64,000 nucleotides of DNA from Pomphorhynchus laevis (GCA_012934845.2 WNNJ02002013.1:1-64000); one strand, 5' to 3'. Positions 12,901 through 22,240 are shown, counted from the stretch's first letter. The notes: a model not told the origin generated them from the letters alone. A program made the numbers and translations.

Positions 12901-14757
12901 GGCAAAAGAATTTTCCCAATTCCTTATGTATAACTAGGACAATACAGGACAATACTAAATACGTTAGTGTAGAGGGAGGTGTTGCCAGCTGTAAACAATG
13001 AATGTTCGAGAGCGTTATGCCTACGTATTAAACGAGGAAAATTAGGTTCATCCTTAATGTATGAGAAATGACTATCATATATATATAATCGTAAAGTGGT
13101 AGCAATAAACTTTAAAATTTTATAAGAAAAAGTAGAATATCAAGCAACAATTGGCCTTGCACTGTTTTGAATTTTGTGAGTTTTTGGCAATAAGTATAAA
13201 AATCCTGGTTTAGCATTTATTGAAAGATAAAATTTAAGAAACTTATCAGAAATTTTTCTTCTAGAAAACAACTGCCGTAGGAATCTATTAAACTCACTTT
13301 GTCGAGTAGCTGTAGGATCATTATTTAATCGAAAAAAATTATGGCAATTTAGTAATGAAAGACTCATTCGCGTGTATTCTTCCTTATACAAAACAATAAA
13401 CTTGTTCTGTTTATCAGCCTTGGATACGACCAAACCCTTTTCATCAAATTCTATTTTTGATGGTTTTGTTCAAAACATTGGGAACATCAGCATCTTTACT
13501 CATTAATTTAAATTTTAAATTAAGGAAATTGTCTAAATTATAAATAATATTTTCTGAGAAAATACAAGTCTTTTCTAACTCCAAAGATAATTTGTGTGCA
13601 CGTAAACGACATTGTGGAATAAAGTAAGGACCTAATTCAAGTATTCAATGTTTAATTGAGCTTTATTGACTGACTTTAATGACTGGCTTTAATTCCAGCA
13701 TTGATGTGCCCCGCATTTCTACTTAAAAGAAAAAGAAAATACCGAGAAACAAAACAATCATACACTAAAATTTTACACATTTTAAAAACAACAAAAAGAA
13801 AAAACGGAATCATAAAACAAAATAAAATTAAATAAAATAATGAAATAAAATAATTCTTTTCATTATATAGTTTAAAGAATTTGTATAAATGTTTAAAACC
13901 AATGTATAAAGTTTACATTTGTTATCGATAGCATTATTTAATTTATATAAAAAATCATTAGAAACATTTAACAATTTTTGGAAAAGAAAAATAGAATGAT
14001 ATTTAAGAGAACAAATTAAACGAAATTCATTAAAAATTGCAAATTTTAAAATCAAATTACTTACATGCGAGGTACATCTAGAAAATTTAAAATTCTTAAT
14101 AATTATTCTTAATAATAGTAACTCTGGAGCATACAGGTACAATATTCTCTCTCTTACACACTTTGAGAACGTGAATTGATGATAGGCATTTTGCGATTTT
14201 GAGTTCGGTTCTTTCCAAATCCAAACAAGTTACAAACAAGTAAGTTACACTTGTTTAAACTTGTTTTACAAACAAGTTTAAACAAGTTACAGAATTAAAT
14301 AATTATGTAATTTATAATAAATGAATTTCACCACTGGTAAATTTACCAATAAAATATAAAATAATAAATTTTATGATTTTATAATTTGATTATTCTAGAT
14401 TTATTTTGGATTTATTTATTAGTTTCATTTATTATGATTTAATTTAACGTTTTAAATTTTATTTCGATTTTGTGTGCATTTATTAAAAATTACTAATCAA
14501 TTATTTTTGTTTAGGAGGCATGGGAAGGACGAAGACTATGCGAATCGAAAAGTCAGTCAAATCCCGATGATATAAAGAAACGCGCGCTTAATGATCCAGA
14601 AATAAGAGACATACTTGCTGATCCAGCAATGCGACTTATTCTTGAACAAATGCAAGACGATCCTACTGCGCTTCGTGAGCACATGAAGAATGGAAACATT
14701 CGCGACAAAATTCAGAAGTTAATTGACGCTGGTATTATAGGAATTCGTCATGCGTAA
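910..14757 (+). CDS. STIP1: STIP1/HOP co-chaperone, 5'-partial, eight visible exons
   Basis: Hop/Sti1 bridges Hsp70 and Hsp90 in the cytosol during client hand-over. Exons by homology and splice signals: 910-1199, 4894-5020, 6404-6506, 6560-6680, 9438-9534, 9580-9741, 10672-10775, 14515-14757 (stop TAA). All junctions keep phase and give 414 codons plus stop; human STIP1 is 543 aa, so about 130 residues (TPR1) are missing upstream. The first exon carries the DP1/STI1 motif ([17 protein letters not shown]). Exons 2-5 encode TPR2A with the clamp-type pattern [27 protein letters not shown]; the next exons encode TPR2B ([31 protein letters not shown]). The last exon is the DP2 motif ([15 protein letters not shown]) ending near GIIGIRHA. 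Acceptors are mostly TAG. Long introns are filled with retroelements. It looks functional: no stop or frameshift in any exon. Confidence 0.95.
1380..4555 (+). mobile_element. LINE family LA, very degenerate copy in STIP1 intron
   Basis: A C/T-rich stretch quite unlike the flanking intron. Fragments match the LA copies further right: an endonuclease-end motif around 2320 ([12 protein letters not shown], in broken frame) corresponds to SDHFLV at 24350; an RT-connector stretch near 2580 (PWFDSDC) corresponds to 24600; and a C-terminal [14 protein letters not shown] segment near 4395 matches the WNQLPLDVRR end of LA. No frame is long enough to be coding, and stops and shifts are everywhere, so this is one of the oldest LA copies in the window. 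Its sense strand matches STIP1 transcription. The boundaries are set by base composition and are approximate. Confidence 0.7.
5021..6403. other. STIP1 intron without recognisable gene
   Basis: A 1.38-kb intron between the first and second TPR2A exons. A less AT-rich patch at about 5250-5395 contains a perfect CRE-type octamer TGACGTCA at 5361-5368. The rest is AT-rich unique-looking sequence. The short frames here have no recognisable similarity. Confidence 0.6.
6681..7029. other. STIP1 intron, 5' flank of the LD insertion
   Basis: Ordinary AT-rich intron sequence between exon 6560-6680 and the LINE that begins near 7030. No gene or repeat recognised. Confidence 0.5.
7030..9000 (+). mobile_element. 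LINE family LD, endonuclease plus RT, broken
   Basis: Translated pieces in changing frames follow a non-LTR retrotransposon from endonuclease to RT C-terminus. Visible are [13 protein letters not shown] near 7163, an SDHY endonuclease end near 7458, [19 protein letters not shown] near 7870, [19 protein letters not shown] near 7948, a GVGLRQG-type turn near 8357, [12 protein letters not shown] near 8479 (the catalytic Asp pair kept), and [13 protein letters not shown] near 8557. A C-terminal [11 protein letters not shown] near 8815 comes straight after the thumb region, so part of the C-terminus appears deleted. The AAGM..STSK signature belongs to a lineage common in fish and invertebrates, usually placed near I/Nimb or L2; I am unsure of the clade. 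There are at least ten frame breaks. It lies in the STIP1 intron in sense orientation. Confidence 0.85.
9001..9437. other. AT-rich 3' flank of LD element and intron remainder
   Basis: Contains an AT-rich palindrome of about 24 bases near 9070-9105 (attttatttat / ataaataaaat) and then intron sequence up to the acceptor actttag at 9437. No coding signal. Confidence 0.5.
9535..9579 (+). other. STIP1: 45-nt GC-AG intron in STIP1
   Basis: Family alignment demands that FQK-G be followed directly by DYPSAIKHY, as in all HOP proteins. The intervening 45 bases begin gcactt after CAAAAAG and end in cgatttag, so they read as a GC-AG intron splitting a Gly codon (G|GT). The length is a multiple of three and contains no in-frame stop, so unspliced RNA would encode 15 extra residues in the loop between the two helices of a TPR2B repeat. 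The alternative, a true 15-residue insertion, is possible but would be unusual for the family. Confidence 0.7.
9742..10354. other. STIP1 intron with CRE-type octamer
   Basis: AT-rich intron. A perfect TGACGTCA lies at 10213-10220. Short open frames (for example 9865-10065) show no similarity to known proteins. Confidence 0.5.
10355..10445 (-). mobile_element. Solo 3' end of a Penelope-like element
   Basis: On the - strand this reads ...acCTGATGA tactgactcact GAAA tatag..., ending in an A/T-rich tail. The CTGATGA plus GAAA pairing is the hammerhead-core arrangement known from Penelope-like elements' terminal repeats, here at 10418-10440. No RT sequence is attached, so it is a severely 5'-truncated copy. 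Confidence 0.55.
10776..11849. other. STIP1 intron with three perfect hairpins
   Basis: No coding signal. Three perfect inverted repeats with short loops occur: 10909-10922/10927-10940 (14 bp, loop 4), 11230-11244/11250-11264 (15 bp, loop 5; arms gtgaatgatggctgg and its complement) and 11532-11547/11554-11569 (16 bp, loop 6). The three stems are unrelated to one another. Confidence 0.75.
11850..13640 (-). mobile_element. Penelope-like element, GIY-YIG and RT parts, broken
   Basis: On the - strand, from right to left: [16 protein letters not shown] and [11 protein letters not shown] near 13140-13433 (the N-terminal part of PLE RT), a Y-V-D-D catalytic box near 12855 (FRYVDDVF), and a C-terminal segment near 12500-12845 ending in the [11 protein letters not shown] pattern typical of the GIY-YIG endonuclease tail. 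The end at about 11850-11960 contains CTGATGA (11930-11936), as in PLE terminal regions. Several breaks interrupt the frame and it is not active. It sits antisense in the STIP1 intron. Known biology: PLEs are an ancient RT class using a GIY-YIG nuclease. Confidence 0.85.
12221..12482. repeat. Direct repeat of about 87 bp inside the PLE 3' region
   Basis: The A-rich segment at 12221-12307 recurs almost unchanged at 12395-12482, about 175 bases later, separated by an AT-only stretch. It is a local duplication within the untranslated end of the PLE copy. Confidence 0.75.
13680..14160 (-). mobile_element. Second, partial PLE unit in head-to-tail arrangement
   Basis: The sequence beginning gcattgatgtgccccgcat at 12005 is repeated at 13698, with one difference seen in the first 100 bases and continuing A-rich similarity to about 13853. 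The first PLE copy is therefore followed, on the - strand, by another copy of the same terminal region plus an unrecognised AT-rich frame at 13828-14142. PLEs are known for tandem copies with such pseudo-LTR repeats. This second unit is incomplete. Confidence 0.7.
14161..14514. repeat. STIP1 intron end with 16-bp perfect hairpin
   Basis: Arms 14249-14264 and 14272-14287 (acttgtttaaacttgt and its exact complement, loop 7). The arms are themselves internally repetitive (acaag units recur from 14225). The acceptor for the last STIP1 exon is at 14513-14514. Confidence 0.75.
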
Positions 14758-14837
14758 ATTGTCTTTGGCCAATTGATTATTTGCTTTGTTCTACACAGTT
14801 TGTCTAATTTGTTCTTTCTCATTTCACTTTGATCATC

Positions 14838-14843
14838 AATAAA
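14838..14843 (+). promoter_or_regulatory. STIP1 poly(A) signal AATAAA
   Basis: Canonical hexamer 80 bases after the STIP1 stop codon; a second AATAA run follows about 30 bases later. Confidence 0.6.
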
Positions 14844-16530
14844 AACAAGTTGCGTGCTCTATTTCGATAATAAATAATTGACTTCGGATGAGTTCATTTT
14901 TGCTATTCAATACGCGAATCAAATGGTCATCAAATGACCATTTGATTATCGACTAAACTTACTAAAGAGATTACTTTAACTTTTGCATTGCGAATCATGT
15001 ATACCAGATCATAAATGTATAAAAGCGCCCGTCTACAGTATACAGTAATCCATTCACAGTTCTTCGTTCGAGGACGAGCATACTCGCACACTATTTGTCA
15101 TGCACATCGTTCTATTACGGGCATACTCGCGTCTCTTAGTTTCTTTTTTAAAATTTTAGCAATTTCATCTATGAATAAACGAAACTTGGCACGTTCATAG
15201 CGTGTCATATTTGCAGTCAGCGAGTTGGAAATACTAACTGCGACTTTGGCTTAAAAAGACTTGTCGGGAGGTGAAGTAATGTTACTTTTGTGTATAGATG
15301 GCGGAAATTGTATTTTAACTTAATTCATGATTTATGGCTGTAATATAAAATAAAGGATTTTAATATAAAATAAAAGTTTTCTTTGTTCTTGGTGAGAATA
15401 AATTCAAAATTAGACGAGAACAGTAAGTTCATAACATCAGAAACTGACTGTTTAATAGTGGTTTATCAGTTCAATTGTTCGCCTTGTAAGGACGTAAAAT
15501 CGAAAGCATAAATGTATTAATTGATATAACGTATTTTTATTCAAAAGTTCATCAAGAATTTACAAACTTGTAATTTCACATGCTTGTGCAAGCTTGTATA
15601 ATATTTTTATTTTGCTACTGGGCATTTAAAAGTTGAATAAACTGCAATGGTATATAGTGTATGTAAGAGTATGTTACTATATGTTAAAGAATATTTTTAT
15701 AATTAAATAAAATTATTAAATTTTAATATTGTAAATTCATATACGTCATAAATTAAAATATATATAAATAAGAATAAATTATAAATTAGAATAAACTAAA
15801 TTAAGAGAACAATAACGCCAAAGATCTTTTGCCCGTCGTTTTGCGAAAGCTTTAGCAAAAGATACTTTTCATTCTCAGTAATTCTAATTGAAATAACAGT
15901 TAACTGATATTTACAGTTACGCGACATTAAATCTTTCGCATACTTTCACTGATCGTATTTTAAAAATAATCTTTAAAGATACAATCAAACAATCTAAAAC
16001 TTAAAACATCGTTTTTACAGCTATTTCTAAACTCGTGGTAATTTACCCTTTTAAAGATGGTGGCAGTATCAATCGGTAATTTGAACAAGCCTAACTAAAC
16101 AAGCCTAATTTTCACACTAATTATATTTTTGCATAGAAGTATGGTCGGATTGCTGTCTTGGGTCTTGCATGTCCGCCTGCAGTTAGCGTATCTCTACTTG
16201 TGAGTTTCCTAGTTTCTCACAGTTTTATGTAAAACTGCAAAAAAACAGGTAAATATCTGTAAATCTTGGAATATCTTCGTAGGTAGACCTACGAAGCTGC
16301 AGATGCTAGCGTTACTTGCCCTTATTTATTTGGAATGTTTAAAATTATTGATTTGAAAATGTTTTAATGCTATATATAACGAGGCGAACTTTAAATAAAA
16401 GTCGGCAAACTTATTAATTAAAATAATGTTTAATTAATACTAAGATAATAATCTTAAAGTTTTAGAACTGTTTGATTGAAGAACTATAATCTTTCATAAT
16501 ATTTTTTAATAGTTTGCCAATACATTTTAT
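14844..16530. other. Intergenic STIP1-TBCE, with hairpins
   Basis: No gene recognised. A perfect hairpin lies at 14917-14930/14934-14947 (14 bp, loop 3). A TATA-like tataaaag near 15018 heads a GC-richer patch to about 15300 with a repeated gcatactcgc. A hairpin run at 16200-16296 precedes TBCE. The short frame at 15015-15200 resembles nothing I know. Confidence 0.5.
16200..16296. repeat. Cluster of hairpins upstream of TBCE
   Basis: Three consecutive inverted repeats: 16200-16204/16216-16220 (5 bp), 16220-16226/16231-16237 (CAGTTTT, loop ATGT) and 16275-16284/16287-16296 (10 bp, CTTCGTAGGT with a 2-base loop). They sit in a patch less AT-rich than its surroundings. This could be part of a structured non-coding RNA or chance; I recognise no snRNA. 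Confidence 0.5.
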
Positions 16531-18039
16531 ATGGAGTGTGATGAATATAAACTATTAATTGGTAAGCGAATATCTGTTAAAGGAAAAAGTGTTAATGCAA
16601 CGATTCGGTACATTGGTGAAATTGATGGAAAGCAGGGAATTTGGTATGGGATAGAATGGGACGATAAAAGTGAGGGCACTAATGATGGTACTCTCGGCGA
16701 TCGAGTGTATTTCAGTACGACTCAAACACGAAGTGGTTCGTTTATCAGACCACATCTTGCTAAGTTTGGTGTATCATTTGAAGAAGCAATCAACCAAAAA
16801 TATCAATTCAATTACTGTAACGAAGGCTACAATAATGTGTTCGTTGAACCGCTTCTCCACAACTTCAAGTGTGCCGATATTTCGGATCTATCCGACGTAT
16901 GCCTTGATAACTGGCCAGTTGATCGCATTGATAGCCCATTGACAATTTCTCGTGCTTTTCATAATTTGAAATCTCTCAGTCTTTACAATTGTTTAATTAA
17001 CGACATTGAGCCAATTTTGACATTAGTGGGAAATTTACCTATGCTGAGAATTCTTGATTTAACGAAATTGCGATTTGACGATCAGTCATTGCTGAAACAT
17101 CAGGAAATTCAAAATATCCAAAAAATAACCAATAAAATCGAACAATTAAATCTTGACGAAACAAAACTCAGTTGGATCGCTATTATTCAAATGTGCCAGC
17201 GTTCTCCATATTTATCACTCTTATCGTGTTGTAGAAACGAAATAGAATTCTTGGACGCTGATTACCCCGACATGATGAAACAAAGACTAGAGCAGTTATT
17301 CCTTCACAATAATTGCCTTACAAGATGGAATGATATAAAAAAGCTGAACGATTTGACAAATCTCAAAGTACTTCACTTGTCAAATAATGCATTCTCTGAA
17401 ATTGTCATATCTGACGGACTCTTTACTAATCTAAGGGAACTTAATATTTCAGATTGTCCGATTAGTGAATGGATTCACATATTAGAGCTCGACAAGCTGC
17501 CAAATTTAACCGCTCTAATTGCCCGTTTACCATATTTAGATGGCAACGTTTTTGATGGCATAGTTGCACGTCTACCAAAGCTGGAAAAACTGAACATGTC
17601 AATCGTTGACAAACGACAAAGAACGGAAGCGGAATTGCGTTTACTCAAAGAAAATCATGATTTACAGGATTTAACCATCATCAGACTTCGGAAAAAGTAT
17701 GAATACGTGTCACATGGGGATGAAGGCGATGAGATAATCGAGACTAAGTTTTTGTCGCTCTCTGTTTGTATCGAAGAAAATGGGGGTTTGCATTATGGCG
17801 ATGAAGCAAACGCACATAGTAATACAATTCAAATAAAGGTTCCTAAAACAATGAGTGTCGGAATGTTTATCAAAGTGATTCAAAAAAAGATACAAAAGAT
17901 ACGAATTCAATTTCCTTCCAAATTTGAAATTTGGTATATAATGGATCATGGACGGGCGATAATAAATTGTATGAATCTGTCTTTAGCGTCGTATTCGATT
18001 GAAAACGATTCGAAAATATTGATAAAACCTAAAAATTAG
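16531..18039 (+). CDS. TBCE: Tubulin-folding cofactor E, single exon
   Basis: TBCE joins cofactors A-D in assembling and recycling alpha/beta-tubulin dimers in the cytosol. The 502-residue frame has the full TBCE layout (human 527 aa). A CAP-Gly domain lies at about residues 9-80 (GIWYGIEWDD, GTNDGTLGDRVYF, GSFIRPH), binding the tubulin C-terminus. Leucine-rich repeats fill about 145-350 (LEQLFLHNNCLTRWNDI, LKVLHLSNNAF, LRELNISDCPISEW), and a C-terminal ubiquitin-like domain starts near 415 (IQIKVPKTMSVGMFIKVIQ, ending SKILIKPKN). The start at 16531 puts the CAP-Gly where other TBCE proteins have it. No intron is present, unlike STIP1 and AQR. It looks intact. Confidence 0.95.
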   Translation: MECDEYKLLIGKRISVKGKSVNATIRYIGEIDGKQGIWYGIEWDDKSEGTNDGTLGDRVYFSTTQTRSGSFIRPHLAKFGVSFEEAINQKYQFNYCNEGYNNVFVEPLLHNFKCADISDLSDVCLDNWPVDRIDSPLTISRAFHNLKSLSLYNCLINDIEPILTLVGNLPMLRILDLTKLRFDDQSLLKHQEIQNIQKITNKIEQLNLDETKLSWIAIIQMCQRSPYLSLLSCCRNEIEFLDADYPDMMKQRLEQLFLHNNCLTRWNDIKKLNDLTNLKVLHLSNNAFSEIVISDGLFTNLRELNISDCPISEWIHILELDKLPNLTALIARLPYLDGNVFDGIVARLPKLEKLNMSIVDKRQRTEAELRLLKENHDLQDLTIIRLRKKYEYVSHGDEGDEIIETKFLSLSVCIEENGGLHYGDEANAHSNTIQIKVPKTMSVGMFIKVIQKKIQKIRIQFPSKFEIWYIMDHGRAIINCMNLSLASYSIENDSKILIKPKN

Positions 18040-18046
18040 TTAAATT

Positions 18047-18052
18047 AATAAA
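18047..18052 (+). promoter_or_regulatory. Possible TBCE poly(A) signal AATAAA
   Basis: A hexamer only seven bases after the stop codon. It is very close, and a further AATAAA occurs near 18140, so the real signal is uncertain. Confidence 0.35.
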
Positions 18053-18400
18053 TCAATATCGGCGAGATACAAATGACATGTATATCCTTTTGAGATTTTT
18101 CAGTTTATTTAAGTTTTTCTTTGAGAATATCGTTTATTTCAAATAAACAGTTTGTTCATTCGCAAATTAATATATCACACAAGCGGTTTCAATTAAAAGC
18201 GGTTGTTTTTAGCTTGACAAGATCATTATCGAAGGTAAATAAACTTAATCCATTTTTAATTTAAAAATAGGGCACTTTCGAGGACTTTTTCGAGGACACT
18301 TTCGCAAAGTTGCTTGACGCTGCACGTAACAAGACAGCGAGATTATTCTGAGTCGAATAAATTTGGTGATTTCATTCATGCCTTAACAATCACATGTGTA
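18053..18400. other. Downstream flank of TBCE
   Basis: AT-rich 3' flank, then a short GC-richer part from about 18270 (repeated gaggac..tttcg) leading into the LE fragment. No gene. Confidence 0.4.
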
Positions 18401-19020
18401 GGCACACGGATACATGATAAGTCGCTGAGCCTCGCAATCAGTATTCGCCTCAGTATTGAGACGTCGACAAATCCGCATGCGGACAAATTATCGATGGATC
18501 GGATAAACACGGACTGGATTGTCATAAAGTCAAGGCCCGTGTCAGCAGGCACGCCTGCGTAAACTGCCTTATCTACATGCCTCTGGCTGCTGCTAGGTTC
18601 CCGTCTCGACTCAAGCCAACATTTCTGTCCCGATCCGATGGAAATCGGCCCGACGTCGCTACTTTGGTCCCCTGACAAGATGGCAAACTGCTCATGTGGG
18701 ACTTCACTTGCCTGAACTCGCTTTCCACCCACGTGGCAGTAAGTGTCAGTGGTTGCGGATCAGTCACTAGCAGCACCGAACAGGCTAAACGATCTAAATA
18801 TAACTGCCTGGACCAACGCGATTATTATTTTGCGTCCATCGCTATCGACACATTGGGCTCGTTTGATCAAGATATTAAAGAGTTCCTCCGAAACCTGGTC
18901 ACATTATTAATTCGAATAAATCGGGAGCCGCAAAGGGCCAATTTTTTCATTTAGCGCCTGATTGTTGCCGCTCAACTATTAAATGCTGCTTGCATGCTCG
19001 AGGCAGCAAATGACAATGAC
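18400..19020 (+). mobile_element. LINE family LE, C-terminal fragment
   Basis: In shifting + frames it reads RSDGNRPD near 18628, then WDFTC near 18694, a short linker, then a YYFASIAIDTLGSF..EFLRNLV segment near 18825 and a RLIVAAQLLNAACMLEA end near 18955. This order (RSDGKRPD, WDFTC, VPIAIETLG, LFQRLSVAIQR.N) is the C-terminal half of a widespread invertebrate non-LTR reverse transcriptase. RT catalytic parts are absent, so it is a 5'-truncated copy with a few breaks. Frames on the opposite strand here are shadows. Confidence 0.75.
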
Positions 19021-19856
19021 CTTCAATTTGTAAATTCTATTGATCTGATCACTACTGTATTGATCAAATTAATGGCACCCATGTCAGCCACTGTTCTTTT
19101 ATTAAAGAATTTTAAAAATTATTAATACTTAATACTAATTTAATAAATTTATGAAATTAATTAAACTAGTTTCTATATAGTTTTATATAATTTTGTAAAT
19201 GTAATTTTGTAAACGGCGAAAGCTTGGATCTTTCGCCGTTTATCGGCTTTTACTGTCATATTTTGTATTGCCTTGTCAAAAACTTGATGTTTTTAAGATA
19301 ATAGTTTTTTTTTGTCAGTTTATTTAAAATGCACAATGTAAGAATGTAAAAATATTTTCTATTTACGAACAAAATATCTAAAATAAAAATCTAAATGTAA
19401 TTTGTATAATTTGAAATAATTATATAATAGTATATTATTTAGCAGATAAATCGGGGCGAATGAATTGCTCACACTAGAGATGCGAGCAATTTCTTTTTAA
19501 TTTTTCCCGAGAATCAAAACACAGATTAAACTTTTATGAAGAGGCCAATCACATTGGCGAAATTTACAAAGTTGATCAAGTTTGTTAATACATTTTATCA
19601 TGTCTTCAAGTATATCACTACATTTACTTACTTTTAATCGCATTTAACACTTTACATCTCGTTTTATCCCTCTTCAATTCCCCTAGTAGGCAAACTATTG
19701 TAGGAAAACTATTTTTTTCCGATCCAAAAGAAATTAATGAAAATTTATTATATAAAGATAACAGAAATTGTAAGATTATTTTTCAGTTGTTATCGCAAAG
19801 TTATTTAGTTTGCAATTGTATTTGTAATGTCTTTAAGCATATAATCACCTTAAACC
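19021..19856. other. Intergenic, with a 13-bp hairpin
   Basis: AT-rich and gene-free. A perfect inverted repeat at 19210-19222/19230-19242 (taaacggcgaaag and its complement, loop cttggat) stands out because its stem is much more GC-rich than its surroundings. Confidence 0.65.
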
Positions 19857-20100
19857 GACTCCGTCATGCTTATCGAGACTCCGTCATGCAGACTGACGAC
19901 TCCGTCATGACGACTCCGTCATGACGACTCCGTCATGACGACTCCGTCATGACGACTCCGTCATGACGACTCCGTCATGACGACTCCGTCATGACGACTC
20001 CGTCATGACGACTCCGTCATGACGACTCCGTCATGACGACTCCGTCATGACGACTCCGTCATGACGACTCCGTCATGACGACTCCGTCATGCTTATCGAG
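19857..20100. repeat. Tandem array, fourteen 14-bp units
   Basis: Fourteen copies of gacgactccgtcat run without a change from 19895 to 20090. Variant copies precede them (gactccgtcat at 19857 and 19877), and gcttatcga flanks both sides (19868 and 20091). Each unit contains self-complementary parts: atgacg/cgtcat, and cgtcatgacg across every junction. The array abuts the start of an LA LINE copy. Confidence 0.95.
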
Positions 20101-20146
20101 TATATCACCGCTCCCTCAGACGTGATATCCGCACGCCCTATGAGTA

Positions 20147-20354
20147 TCTCCGTGATTCCTATCTTGCTTTTCGCTGGTGTCATTTCAACCTACTATGTAC
20201 CAAATGCAACTCCTTCTGGCAGCATAAAATCATCACTTCATTCAACTCTATCTCCGTGATTCCTATCTTGATTTTCGCTGGTGTCATTTCAACCTACTAC
20301 GTACCAAATGCAACTCCTTCTGGCAGCATAAAATCATCACTTCATTCAACTCTA
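20147..20354 (+). repeat. 104-bp tandem duplication in LA
   Basis: 20147-20250 is followed directly by a near-identical 20251-20354 (tctccgtgattcctatcttg repeated at a spacing of 104). The length is not a multiple of three, so it disrupts the LA frame. Confidence 0.9.
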
Positions 20355-21874
20355 AGTATCACTTGCCTACTTTTAACTTAATCCTTGCTTGCATCTATTC
20401 ATCTTCAACCATCAATTCCTATGATTATTCGTCATTTCTAAAGACCAGTGTATTCATGTTGTTCTCTAACAACCCCGTCTCTATTCCATCTCACTGCTAC
20501 TCACTTCATCCTCCTAAAACTCTTTCATCTTCTCCCTGTATCACTTGTCGAAGTATCATCTGTCCTCATGTATTTGCCTAAGAAAACCTCACCTGCCAAT
20601 CTACTGCCTACCCCCATACCTGAATCAATATGCTCATCGATATCTCTCTTGCTCAACACCTTGTTTAACTCATCCATCCGCAGTCGTATATTTCCTTCAC
20701 ACTGGAAATCCGCCATTGCTCGTACCCTCCTTAAGAAACAATCGGTCGACCACTCAGTTCTTCTAGCTATGGTCCAATTTCACTCCTCCCTACTCTTTCC
20801 AAGCTCCTAGAGCGCCTTATCTTAATACAGATCAACGTTTATTTCTCTTTATCCAATCTGTCTCCTCCTTTCCAATCCGCTTTCCGCTCTAATCATTTCA
20901 CAGAAATCGTCTGCATGAAAGTTTACAACGACCTACTCATTTCCCGTGACAAGGCTTAATATAGTGTTCTCATCTCCCTCGACCTGTTCTTCGTCTTCGA
21001 CATCGTCGATCACTCCATCCTCCTTTCTCGCCTTCGTTATGATTACGGCTTTTCTTCGTCCTCCGTAGAATGGTTTGCCTCATATCTATGCGACCGTTCT
21101 TTTCGCGTCTGTTCAAATTCATAATTCTCTACCCCCATCTCTATTTTCTGCGGAGTCCCACAAGGTTCAGTCCTAGGTATCCCGCTTTTCTCTCTTCTAC
21201 TTGATAATCTCTCTCAGTTTATCAAACCTTACTCCTTTACCGTCACGCAATACGCCGATGGCATCCTCATATATGCTCATGCACCCGCCCATTGCATACA
21301 CGATATCGCAATTTCTGCCTCCAGCTGTCTTCTATCTGCAAACGTCTCTCTCATCTTCGTCTCGTTCTAAACCCCGACAAGTCCAAAATAATGTGGATCC
21401 TCCCCTGTCAACCTATCATATATCCTCCCCCTGTATCTTTTGCATCATCAATCATCCCCATAGTCCACAATATCACTTTCTTAGGATTCCATTTCGATGA
21501 TCACCTTTCTCTTAAACCCTTTGTTTGTGACAAGGTCCGCTCGTCTAACTTAATTCTCCTTGACATCCGCCGTATCCGCCCCCTTATCCACGTCCGTTCC
21601 TGTATGTATCTTCTTTCATCGCTTATCTTCCCTAAAATCGTTTACTGTCTCAGCCTTTTCGGCAGTTCTCCAAAATCCATCATCCTACATATACAACGCA
21701 TCATCAACTCCGTCGTTTTAGTGCTCCTACGTCTCCGTCGCTTTGACCGCACATTCACATATCTTGCTCAACTCTCCTGTCCACCATCTACATCCGCATA
21801 CAACTCCGCCTTCTTATCGTGACTTTTCGTCTTATCGCTGTCGGCTCCTCATCATTCATCAGCCTCCCTTTCTT

Positions 21875-22030
21875 AGACGACACTTGCCTTACCTCTCTAT
21901 CACTGTGTTCCCGTAATTCCCTCTTACTCCACGTTCCCAATTTCTCTCCTAGACGGCACTTACCTTACCTCTCTCTATCACGGGGTTCCCGTAATTCCCT
22001 CTTACTCCACGTTCCCAATTTCTCCAACAA
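21875..22030 (+). repeat. Tandem duplication of about 76 bp in LA
   Basis: The segment from agacgacacttgcc at 21875 to the end of cccaatttctc recurs from 21951 (agacggcacttacc). The copies differ at several bases and by a small insertion. Confidence 0.85.
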
Positions 22031-22240
22031 CTACGGTATCCGATCCTTCCTCGTCGCCGCCCCACTCGCCTGAAATCAGCTCCCTTTCGACGTCCGCCGC
22101 GCTCTCTCCTTTATCACATTTAAATACATCCTCCATGACCACCTTCTAAACACAGCTTAGATTTTTGTTCTTTTTTTCGTGGTCATGTAAGCGAGCGCCG
22201 GCACGCATTTGATACGTAGAAATAAATATTTTTTTAATAA

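Larger units (their letters stand above)
20101..22240 (+). mobile_element. LINE family LA, RT-bearing copy with 3' tail
   Basis: Pieces in all three + frames follow LA ORF2 after the endonuclease: [19 protein letters not shown] near 20505, FPSHWKSAIARTL near 20693, a DHSILLSRL palm segment near 21010, FCGVPQGSVLG near 21148, a QYADG box near 21248 (second Asp changed), FLGFHFDDHLSLKPFV near 21480, and the C-terminal TFRLIAVGSSSFISLPFLD near 21822. It ends in the LA tail at 22187-22235 (gtaagcgagcgccggcacgc). Two internal tandem duplications are listed separately. Inactive, with many breaks. Confidence 0.85.

Noticed and set aside
14995-15420. TATA-like promoter patch as a possible solo LTR
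   Set aside because: No second copy, no terminal TG..CA pair and no associated coding; left as unassigned intergenic sequence.
18376-18732. 118-codon - strand frame
   Set aside because: It is antisense to the LE LINE C-terminal coding on the + strand and has no similarity of its own.
19857-20100. CRISPR-like array
   Set aside because: The units are contiguous with no spacers and the setting is eukaryotic; it is an ordinary tandem repeat.
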